This document shows, piece by piece, positions 50,901 through 62,600 of a DNA stretch of 64,000 nucleotides (position 1 is the stretch's first letter; each line of letters opens with the position of its first letter). The notes beneath the pieces were generated by a model that was given only the letters and a program-made list of their open reading frames with translations, searched no databases and was not told where the DNA came from. The translations under genes were made by a program, and so were the position numbers. Source of the stretch: Scenedesmus sp. ARA3 (lineage: Eukaryota > Chlorophyta > Chlorophyceae > Sphaeropleales > Scenedesmaceae); contig RWJK01000862.1 of NCBI GenBank assembly GCA_004335835.1, positions 1-64,000 of the forward strand. Reading direction: 5' to 3'.

Positions 50901-53900
50901 GGAGTTCACATTCTACATGCAAGCATCTGGACTGCTGTGCGTGTCGAAAATATGTATCCTTTAGAGTCAAAGGTTGGTAACACGCATGGGTTGAGTACAT
51001 GGCATGCTAACCAGGTGAAAGACTCCAACAATATGGAAAGTATCACCTGAACGGCACATTTTGTGTGCTTGCTGCTGCAGGCTTAGGCAAAGCAATGATG
51101 CGTGCAGCCAAAACCAACGCAGCTGCAGCGGCTGCCTCAGCAGCCGCCGAAGCTGCAGCAGCGACAGCTGCCGCCAAGCGCACCGCTGCAGCAGCAGCTA
51201 AGGCCGCGGCTGCGACAGCTGCAGCTGGAGTTGACGCCCTTACAGTAGAAGAGGCAGAGGCAGCTGCCGGGGTGCGGGCACTGCAGGCAAACCCTTACGC
51301 TCTGGAGTCATTAGATGCAGGGATACTGCCGGATTGGGAGTCCAGCATAGACTGGGGCAGCAGCCGCACTCATAAAGCAGGGGCGGGCGGCTACGGCCGC
51401 ACAGCAGGCAGTGCAGCAGCAGCGGCTGCTGCAGCAGCTGCCGCAGCGGCAGCAGCAGCAACGGCGCTGCAGGCTCAGCAGCAGCAGCAGCCATTGTTGC
51501 TGCCGGGCGCTAGCTCGATGCTGCCTGGAGCAGGTTCAATGCTGCCTGGAGCAGGATCTGCACTGCCTGGAGCAGGATCTGTACTGCCTGGTGCAGGATC
51601 TGTACTGCCTGGTGCTGGATCTGTACTGCCTGGTGCTGGATCTGTACTGCCAGGCTTGCCAGGCAGTATAGGCCTTCTACCAGCCAGCTCAGGGCTACCT
51701 CTCTCTGCCGCTGATAGCTTGCTGCCTGGTGCTGCTTCTATGCTGCCGGGGGGTAGCATGGCGCTTGATGGAGCTGTGCTAGATGCAGCAGCAGCAGCAG
51801 CAGCGGTGCCTGCTGCAGGTGCTGGTGCCGGCAGGGGCAAAGGCAAAGCTGGCAAAGCAGGCAAGCATGCAGCAGGCGGCAACCAGCTGAGCAAACCTCG
51901 GAAGCCGTTGGAAGCTACGCTGCTTGACTTGAAGACAAACCGGCACATGCTGCGGCTGATGCCGCCGCTGTCAGCAGCTGCTGCTGCAGCAACCAACGCT
52001 GGGGACCAGGCTGGCGATCAGGCTGCAGCAGCAGCAGCTGCCGCGGGTGATCGCGCTGCTGCTGCCGCGCTGGCGCCGGCGCGCCATTGGGGCAGCGGTT
52101 CAGGCCTTGGCGGCATGCAAGGCAGTGTGCGGGGCTTTGGCAGCAGCAGCAGCAGCAGCAGAGAGCAGCCAGCAGTGCTGGATCCTGAGGCTGCTGCAGC
52201 AGCAGAGGCGCTGCAGATCAAGCATGTGCCGGAGCTGCTAGCTCAGGAGTTCCAGCCTGTTCTGCCTGAGGGCGACGACTGGATTGCTGACATAGTTTGG
52301 GATAGGGATGAGGCGGCAGCAGCTGCTGAAGAAGCAGCAGGTGGTGCAGAGGAGCAGGGGATGGCAGGCCAGCAGCAGCTGCAGCAGCACCAGCTGGAAA
52401 AGCAGGTGTCCAATGTTGACAAGCTCAGCAAGGCGGCACAGCACCACCAGCAGCAGCAGCAGCAGCTGATGAACAACAACAATATCAATCAGGCGCTGCA
52501 GCTGGTTTCTGGAGCAGCAGCAGCAGGCCGGCGCGTGCGCGTGGTGTGGGACTTGAATGATCCTCACATGGTGTTTGAGGCGCCACAGACCGGGCAGTAC
52601 AGCAATGCAAGCGCTGTGGTGCAGCAGGCTGCGCCAAAGGTATGTGGCAGATGGGGGCAGCAGCACGTGCAATGCTGGACTGGCTGAAGCTGAGGCGCTG
52701 CCGGACGACATGCACATGTGCCATGTACAGAACATGGCGTATCATGGATCCTGCAGCTTGCGCCAAACTTGTCGCTATGCGATCCCCATGGCTCTGTGCA
52801 TGCCACCCGTAGGTGCATGTTGCTGATATTAATCGCACAGCATCCTTGCTGTTCTCAGGCATTGACACATGCACTTGTTGCTGCTGCTGCCGCCGCTGGC
52901 ATGGCGTGCGTGCCTGCTCTCTGCTACCCTGCAACACCGTGCAGGTGGTGGTGCACCTGCCGCCGCACCTCCTCACAGAGCAGGACTCACATCGGCATCG
53001 TCTGCATCACCCGCCCCCTGCTGTCCGCATGGCCGTCCCGCGCAGGTGGTGGTGCACCTGCCACCGCACCTCCTCACAGAGCAGGACTCACACCGGCATC
53101 GCCTGCATCACCCGCCCCCTGCTGTCCGCATGCCTGTCCTGCACAGGTGGTGGTGCACCTGCCGCCGCACCTCCTCACAGAGCAGGACTCGCTGCTGCGC
53201 GAGCTGGCGCCGCTGCACATCAGCCGGGACCACCTGTACACCAGCGGCGAGCGCACTGCCGGGCGCACCACGGGCACCGGCAAGCACACCAAGATGGCGC
53301 TGGACTTCCAGAACAGCCTGCTGCCCACCTTCCCAAAAGACACCTACACCGCATTCTGGCACCGGCCCAGGTGAGACAGTGGGATAGCTGACAGGATTGA
53401 AGAACGAGGTTCTGTGGCAACTTGCTGCCGCCGTTTCCAAAGGACGCCTGCAGCGCATTCTGGCACAGGCCCAGGTAAGAGAGCGGGTATGTTGCGGGGC
53501 TCGCTGTAGTTGAGGGTTAACTGTAGGCGAGCAGCCAGCTGTGTAGCCAGCAGTGGGCTGCTCAGCCCCTGGCAAGCACACCAAGATGGCGCTGGACTTC
53601 CAGAACAGCCTGCTGCCGACTTTTCCTAAGGACGCCTACAGCTTCTTCTGGCACAGGCCACGGTGAGAGACGGGGATGCATTTACAGTTGTATCTGAACT
53701 TCAGCACCCCAACTCATGCTTCATCTTCAACACTATGTGCGCCCTGCAGGCACTGGTGGAACGTGGCTCACCTGCTGTACACGCTGGTGCAGGGCATAAG
53801 CTGCAAGATGCATGCATTGGTATGCCTGATTTACCCTAAGACCCGTTGCTGATCTCGCCGCAGGCACTGGTGGAATGCAGCGCACCTGCTGCACGCGCTG

Positions 53901-56571
53901 GTGCAGCGCATTGGCTCATGCGCATTGCCATTGTATTTGATCTGCAGTAGCCGAACTCACTTGTGTCTCTATGCTCTGCAGGCACTGGTGGAATGCGGCG
54001 CACCTGCTGTACGCGCTGGTGCGGCGCCAGGCAGACCTGGACAGGGGGCGGGCGGCAGGCAGGGTTTACAAGTTTGAGGCTGTCAGCCTCACGCTGCGCA
54101 AGGGCAAGGTTGCCACCACGACTGATGGGGACGCTGACCTGTCCAATGTCTGGCAGGTGAGGCGGTGAGGTGTAATCTGACAGTTTCAGGCATGGTAAAT
54201 GCACGACTGCGCACCTTCAAGCAATGCTGGTCCAGAAGCCCCCCTGCCCGATGGCTTCTGGCGCTCCAAATGGGCTGAGGTGTGGATGAGGACCAGTTGG
54301 TGAAGGGCTGCAGGGCTGCAGGGGTTGGGGCAGTGTGGGCTGTGTCCTGCGGGGGCAAGGTGTCCAGCATGCCTGACGGGGACGCTGACCTGTCGCAGGC
54401 CTGGCAGATGAGGCGGTGAGGTGTGGATGAGGGCAAGCTGGTGAAGGGCTGCAGTGCTGCAGGGGTTTGGGCAGTGTGGGCTGTGTCCTGCGGGGGCAAG
54501 GTGGCCAGCACGCCTGACGGGGACGCTGACCTGTCCAATCTCTGGCAGGTGCGGAACGGCAGAAGCGAAAGCTCAGCGCAAGGGGGGTGCAGCAGGATCT
54601 GTGTGGGCTGACAGAGCGTATGGTTTGGTGCTGACAGCCAGCCATGAGGAGGGAGGTGTTGTGACAACGGTCCGTTGCACTGTGGTATGCTGTTCCGTCT
54701 GGCTCTGTGGGTTGGCTCCGTCCGGGCCTGCGACTTGGAGAGAGTGTGTTGTTGCTGTGTGTGGCTGTCAAGCTGATCACCCTGTTCAGCGAACCTCCTG
54801 CTGGTGCAACGCACACGGCATGTCTGCATGCTTCGTATCGCCCTTCTTGACATGCAAGCCCCACACACTGTACGTCTGCAACCTGCGCACTGTGTGCTGT
54901 ATGGTTGTGTCTGCTGCCTGCCAGGTGGTGTCGTCGCTGCGGGCGTTCAAGGAGGCATCCACTGCGGAGATGCCTCGCCTGTACGGCCCCGGGGCCAACT
55001 ATGAGGCGCTGGGCTGGGTGGGCGCATGGCTGGACCCGGACAGGTGTGCTGCTCTGTGTGCTGTGGCGCTTTGGTGTGTGCTGTATGGGTGTGCTGGCAG
55101 GCAGGCTTTGCGCGGCGCATGGCTCGTCCGGACAGGTATTGTTGCAGGGCGACGACTGGCCGTGTAGCACTACGACACTGAGCTTGTATAGGGTTGAACA
55201 GGGCTTGTAGGGGCCTGGCTGGACCCGGACAGGTGCGCTGCTCTGTGTGTTGTGTGGCTGTGTGGTGTTGGTGTGCTGTATGTCTGCATGGCTCTGCTTC
55301 CAGGCGGGGTGCGTGGGCGCATGGCTGGACCCGGACAGGTGCGCTGTTGCAGGGCGACGATTGAGCGCGCAGCAGCACGATACTGAGGTTGATTTTGGCT
55401 CCGCGGGGGTTGTAGGGGCCTGGCTGGACTTGGAAAGTGGGCGCATGGCTGAAACCGGACAGGTGTGGTTGCAGGGCGACGATTGGCCGCGCAGCAGCAC
55501 AAAACTGAGCTTGTATAGGGCCGGGTGTGGGTTGCGTGGACCTGGCTGGACATGGACAGGTGTGGAGGCGTTGTGCTGTATGGCTGCACGGATCTGCTGA
55601 AAGGGGTGGGCTACGTGGGCGCATGGCTGGACACAACAGGTGCGCGAGCAGCACGGAAAACACCCAAGCAATGCTGCACTTGTCCTGTGCAGTGTTGGCA
55701 TGGCAGTGACGAACACCAGTAGATGGCACATACTCGCTTGCAGCAAGGCTGGTAGGTCTAGTTCCCTTGGCTCAATGATGGCCTTGCTGACCCGAGTGCT
55801 GCTGTCTGCCCTGTCTTCCTGCCCTCCCCTGTCCTCGGGCCCGTCGTGCTCTGTCTCCCTGCTTGCAACAATTCTCCACCTGCCGCAACAACATGGCTGG
55901 CCTCTAGCTCTAGCTCCCTTGGCTGCCCCTGCTGACCCGAGTGTTGCTGTCTGCTCTGTCTTCCTGCCCTCCATGCTCATGCTGCCGTCCTCGCCTTCAC
56001 TCCTCGCAACAACCCTCCACCCGCCGCGCGACAACCCTCCACCCGCGCCGCGACAACACTACACCCGCGCCGCGACAACACTGCAACGCTACCCATCCGC
56101 AGCCCGCTCAGCAGCTTGGGCTTCACCCCGGGCACAAACTTTGTGGTGCCGGTGTGGATGCGGCTGCAGCCGCTGCGCACAGCAGCGGTGGGCTGCCTGC
56201 TGCCGCCAGACCTTCCCTGCAGGTGCGCGGGCATGTCCTGCTTTCATCATGTGATGGTGTTAATAGACAGGGTCTGGCTATTCATCCTGCATACACTGGG
56301 CCAGGCGTCGTCGACATACATGTGGTGGCAGCGTTGCACGGGCTACTGGTTGTGCTGTCCGTGACCTCCCTGCCTGGTGCTGCATGCGGCTGTGCTAGTG
56401 CGAGCATGGCGACGACTCAGCGGGTGGCATGCAGCCGTACTCGTGCTTCAATCACAGTCATGAGGCAGTGCATTCCCGCCTACAACTGCCGCACACAAAA
56501 CATGTGACCCTGGCTTGCCTGTATGCGGCTGACGCCCGCACCTTGGCAACCAGCAACCAACTACTGTTAGC

Positions 56572-56622
<51 letters not shown>

Positions 56623-59600
56623 CCGCCAGCTGCCTTCAAGAACCTGAAAAGCCTCAGCGCTGCCAGCCCAGGCCATGTGCTGCTGCTGGAATACCTGGAG
56701 GAGCGGCCGCTGCTGCTGCTGCAGCCGGGAATGGGCATGCGGCTCACCACGTACTACAGGTGTGACCGCGTGTTTGTTATACCTTCACTTTTGCTTGTTC
56801 AAGCCACGGCTGCTGCTGCCAGCAATTGAGGTGGTTGTTGAGTTGAGTGTTGCAGGTCTGGCATCCTGTTGCTTTGTGATTTGTGATTGATTGCTTGTCG
56901 ACCTCAAGCAGCTGCCGAATGTTTGCTGTCACGAGATGCTGCGTGAGCTGCGAGCTTGCATCAGCCTGCATGAAATCTAAATGTCGCCTGCTTCGCTGCT
57001 GCCTGCTCGCCCTGCAGGCGCAAGAACGACTCCGACATGCACTACCAGGCGCTGCAGGCCGAGTACAGCGAGGGGCTGCTGGCGCGGCAGGTGCGCGGCA
57101 GGCAGGCTGCGGTGGTGGTGGCTGTCGTCGTTGTGGAGCCCACGGCAGCCAGAAGCAGCGCTTGCCGGGTCTTGTGTCTTGAGACGCAAGGTCTGGCGAC
57201 ACAGGCTGTTCTTGAGTGACCGCATCAGCCTCATTTCCGTTGACATCGACGCCTCCATGCAAATCCCCTGGCGTTGCGCTTGTCCGCCTTTGCACGCTCT
57301 CAACGCGGCGCCAACGGATTATGCTGCTGTCTGTTGAGGTTGAGGCATCTATCCCAGTGCACGCAACATGTTGTGTTTTGCCACGCAGGCGCTGCCGCTG
57401 ACTAGTGAGGACCGCTTTGACGCGCGGCCGCCCTGGATGGTGGGCACGCCGCAGCTGCTGACCCCCGACGACGCCTCGCCCTTCTACGAGCTGGCGCCCA
57501 TCCCTCCCGGGGAGATGCAGTACGCCGTGGACACGCCCTGCTTCAGGTGCGGCTGCCATGTTGCTTGTGCTCCTTGACTGGTGTCAGCTTCAGCACAGAC
57601 TGTTCCGGGGAGCTGCAGTACGCCGTGGACACACCATGCTTCAGGCGGCGCGGCGGCAGTCCATGTTTGTTGTTTTGTGTAGCTTGAATAGTGTCAGCAG
57701 AGGATGGTGTCCGTATGCCATGTTGCCAGCGATCTTTACCATCATTCCGCTGTCCTGCGCCTGCTTCGTTCTACTTGGCTGCTTGCAGGGCGTCCGCCGT
57801 GCCCCATGTGGCCTCCATGGCCGACTTCCTGCTGGTGCGCAGCGCGCGCCAACAAAACACATTCATTGAAGATTGTATGAGTCCATCTGAAAACATTTTG
57901 CTGGTCCGCGACTGCTGCGTGTCTGCAGGGCGCCTGCCGCGCCCCATGTGGCCTCAGCGGCCGACTTCCTGCTGGTGCGCAGCGCCTGCAAGTAAAAGAA
58001 TAATGCACATTCACTGATTGACCACCCTTTTGCCCCGCTGTGTATCTGCAGGGCGCCCGCGGTGCCGCACGTGGCGTCAGCCGCCGACTTCCTGCTGGTG
58101 CGCAGCGCCACGGGCCAGCTGTCGCTGCGCGAGCTGACCGGCTGCGTGGCTGTGGGCCAGCAGCACCCCAGCCTGCCCATCTGGGCGCCCATGTCAGAAG
58201 AAGCACGCATCTACGAGCGCATGCGCTTCAAGGTGCGGCGCGGCGCAGCTGCATACGGCATTGTGTGGAGGGCTGGGAATTGAAGACGCTAAGGAACCTT
58301 CTGCTGGGATGGGAGTTGGTACTAGTTCAGCGTTGCTGGGGGTTGTAACAAAACTGGTAGCTGCCTTTACAGCTGCGCTTTACTAGTCGTGCAGGTGTTG
58401 TGAAGGGCAAAGAGATAGGCCCACGGTGTAGCTTTCACAGGACAAGCGCATGCAAGACACAGCGCACTTGCAGCAGTTGTTGCGTTGCTTGCAGTTCAAA
58501 CTGGCCTCAACCCTGTGAGATGCTGTCACTGCATCGCCACTCACAACAATATCTGCACCGGCTGCCGCTCCTCTGCTGATGATTAATCTGCAGGCGCACG
58601 TGGTGCGGCTGCTGCGGGCGCGCATGGACAAGCCCAACGTGAAGGCAGGCAAAATAACGGCCAGTGTCAGCATGAGCGAGCTGCTGACTGCCTTTGACGG
58701 CATGTCCATCGCCAACGAAGTAGAAATGATGCGTTTGCTGCAACTCGAGTGAGCCGCGCGCTGAGTGGCGCTTGCTGTTTATGTGTGCTGCTGCAGCCGG
58801 CTGCTGCGTAGCACCTGCATGTGCGCAATATGTGCCATTGCAAGAGTCCAGCCCCTGCGCTTTCCACCCAGTAGGATGCGCATACTGAGAGGTGGATCAA
58901 ACTAGTTTCAACAGCGGGTATGCCTGCCCACACATCTCCGCTACACAACCTCAGGGGATCAGCTGCATCAGCAGTTCATGCGCCGTTTTCCACGCCGGCA
59001 ATTACCTGCGCATGCTTGCCTCTCTGCACTGCTGCTGCTGCTGCTGCCGTAGCTGCATGTGTGAGCCGGACAAACAGAGGCTCGGCCATTGGGTGCTGGC
59101 CCCTGGTGGCAAGCTGGCCCTGGAGACAGACCTGCGCAAGGAGGTGCGGCCTGCGGTTGTTATGATGCAGCAGCCACCCCCTCCGCCATGTCCACCGCAG
59201 CAGCAGCAGCAGCAGCAGCACCACCACCAGCACCAGCACCAGCACCAGCACCAGCACCAGCAGCTGCTGTTGTGGTGTGGGGCCGCCACACGTGTGTCAT
59301 GTCCAAGTGTCATGTGCGGCCTTAAACAGCATGTGTCAGCTGTGCTTGCAGTGATAAACAGTTCTGTGTCGCGCTGGCGGGGTTGACAGACTGCACGTTG
59401 CGGTGTGCTAGAACTGGGCGCTCACACAACGGCATCTCAGCTGTGTTTGATGCAGCGTGCTGCGGCTTAACTGGGGGCCGCTGTGCATATTCGACACTCT
59501 GCCTGATCTGACCGTCTGCCTGCATGCTGCCACGCTTTTTCACGTGCACAGGTCTCCCCCGACCAGGCCGTGCAGTACGAGGCGCTGCTGGCTAGGGGCT

Positions 59601-62600
59601 GCTGTGCATTGTCAGCATCCCAAGTGATCTGACAGCCCGCCTGCATGCTGCCTATGCATCCCCGTGTGTAGGTCTCCCCAAACCAGGCACTGCAACTTGA
59701 GGCACTGCTGGCTGGCCTGGGCTGCTGTGCATCATTGACATCATCAGTGATCTGAACGCCTGCCTGCATGCTGCATTTGTATCTCCTGTGTGCAGGTGAC
59801 CCCGGACCAGGCCGTGCAGTACGAGGCGCTGCTGGCTGGCCTGGGCCAGCGCAGCGTGCTGGGCGTGACGGATGCTGATGTGGTGCGCGCTGCGCTGGAG
59901 GCCACAGGAGGGCCGGCGCAGGCGACGCTGCGGCTGGTGCTGGACATGCTGCTGCCTGATGAGGCTGGGAAGCAGGCGGCTGCAGCAGTGGAGGAGTGTG
60001 TGCTGGTGAGTGAGACAGTCTGTGCTGGTGTTTGTTGGGGTTTCGGCGCGTGCAGCTGTCTTGTGGCTGGTGCTGGACATGCTGCTGCCTGATGAAGCTG
60101 GGAAGCACGCGGCTGCAGCAGTGGAGGAGTGTGCGTGGTGACTTCAAACTGACTGCTGATGCTGACTGGGGTTGTGGGGTTTGCAGCTCTCTGTTGGTAG
60201 TGGTGGAGTTGTTGCCGCCCTGGTGAGGTAGAACGGCATTGTGCTGCAGCATTGCAGTGCGTGCGGCAGGGGCTGTTGAAGGAGTTGCTGTGATGTATCA
60301 AGCTGGTGGATGCGCTTATGTTGAAAGGTGCACAAACCTGGATGCCGCTCTTGTACTTGAACCGCTGCAATGTGACACAACAGCTTCGTCTGCGCTGTGC
60401 TTGCTGCACCGCACCCTGCCACTCGCCTGCAGAACCCCCCCTGGCAGCAGAGCGCTGCCTACCGGGCTGCGCTGCGGGAGAGCCGCAGCCCTGCTGCATG
60501 GTGACGTGGCGTTTTCCCTCCTTGCCATGCTGTGCTGTGATGTGCTGCGCGCCATAACCCCCCTGTCCTGCAGAACCCACCCTGGCAGCAGTCCCAGGCG
60601 TATCGCGCCGCGCTGCGTGAAAGCCGCAGCCCTGCTGCATGGTGACATTGCATTTTCACCTGCCTGCCATGCTGCGCTGTGATGTGTTGTGCGCCATCAC
60701 TCCCCTGTTGTGCAGAACCCGCCCTGGCAGCAGTCCCAGGCGTATCACGCCGCACTGCGTGAGAGCCGCGCCCCTGCTGCATGGTGACATTGCATTTTCA
60801 CCTGCGTGCCATGCTGCGCTGTGATGTGTTGTGCGCCATCACTCCCCTGTTGTGCAGAACCCGCCCTGGCAGCAGTCCCAGGCGTATCACGCAGCGCTGC
60901 GTGAGAGCCGCAGCCCCGCGGTGCTGCTGCTGGCTGGGCGAGCTGACCCCACCGGCCGCGGGCGTGGCTTTGCATACACGAGGGAGGACCCTAAGCGGGC
61001 CAAGGAGGAGGCTGCGCCGCCGCAAGGGGTGAATGCGCGGGGCGACGGCACCATCACAGGTGCGGTGCTGTGGCAGGTTGTAGGCAAGCAATGCTGGATT
61101 TTTTGTTGGGGTGCTGGTCGTGTCAAGCAGGGATGGCTGGCAGTAGGGTAGACGTTCCGGTCTGCCGCTGCTCTGGAGCCCGTGCACAATGAGTTTGGCT
61201 AGCTAATAGGGCAATTGTTGCACTAACGCTGCCGGGCCGGGTGGCTGATCTGCTGGGCCGTGCATATGACGTGGCATGACGTGTGGACGCATCTGCGCGC
61301 ACCCGCACTGCTGACGCCGCAGGCACTGACGCAGATCTGCGCAAGCTGGGCCACAAGCGTGCCGGCGAGCTGCTGGTGGCCAAGCTGGGCATGACGAGCG
61401 ATGAGGTGAAGGACCTGGCGCGCTGGGACCGCATCGACGCCATCCGCAGGTGAGCGGGGCTGGTTTGACCATGTTTGACCATGTTTGGCCATGTTGGGCC
61501 ACCTTTGACCGTTGACGAAGCTGGGCATGACGAGCGATGAGGTCAAGGACCTGGCGCGCTGGGACCGCATCGACGCCATCCGCAGGTGAGCGGGGCTGGT
61601 TTGACCAGCAGCAGCGGCTGCCTGCTGCTGCGCACACAAATATGAGTTGCCTGCTAACGCCACGCACCCCTGCTCAGTGCCATGCAGCCTGTCTGCACCA
61701 GCATGAATCACACACCAGCAAGTGTATTCCGCTGGTTTTTGAAAACTGGCTGCTGCTGTCGCAGGGCTGTGCGCGACCCGGCGTGGGCATCCGTGGTCAA
61801 CGCAGACCCCGAGCTGCGGCAGTACGTGCGCAACGTGAAGATGAGCGCGGAGGACCAAAAGGCGCGCATGAGGGCCGTGGCGGCACCCATCTTCGCGGCA
61901 CAGGTATGTGCGACAAACTACAGCCAAACCTGCTCCTCCAGTGCTGTTTGATGCTTTGTCATGCACAAGCAACACAGTCGTCGAGCTTATGGCACGTGTG
62001 GCAGCCGCACCACCACGTGTCGGTTGTGCAGTCGTGTGCGTGAGTACGTATGGGATGGAGCGTTGTGCTTTTTCTGCGATGTCTGCGGTTACTGCTTGAG
62101 CGCGGAGAACCAGAAGGCACGCATGAGGGCGGTGGCGGCGCCTATCTTCACAGCGCAGCTGTGTGCGACATGCAGATGCTGAAACTCCTGGTGAAGCTCG
62201 CGTCATTCGTGCAGTTGTGTCCGTGAGTCTGCGTGTGATGGAGTGATGGTGCACTTCTTTCGATGTTGGCGCGAATATTGTTTGTGAACGCGGAGGACCA
62301 GAAGCGCATGAGGAGGGTGGTAGCGCCCATCTCCGCGGCACAGGTGTGTGCACGGCAAAGTTGGTTTGTGGTATAACATGAGCGCCGCGCTTTGTGATGG
62401 AGTCCGCTGCACATTGGCCCCTGTTGGCATGGATGATCCCCGTCAGTGCGTCAAGCAGCGGGCGCCTGCTTGCAAAGCAACCGAGCATAGCGCAGAGCTT
62501 CTTGTCGCGCGTCTACCGGACCAACCACCCGCTGTGTTGCTGTGTGTGCTTGCGCCTGCGTGCCCCCCAGATGAATGCACCGCACGAGCCCTGGGCCGCC

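Noticed and set aside
54217..56034. 605-codon open frame on the minus strand with repeated motifs
   Set aside because: It lies antisense to the TAF1 exon 9 donor array. Its repeats are just the reverse reading of duplicated exon ends, and no family signature is present.
59467..60640. Two minus-strand frames of 261 and 298 codons
   Set aside because: Antisense to TAF1 exon 17 and 18 arrays; their repeats mirror the arrays.
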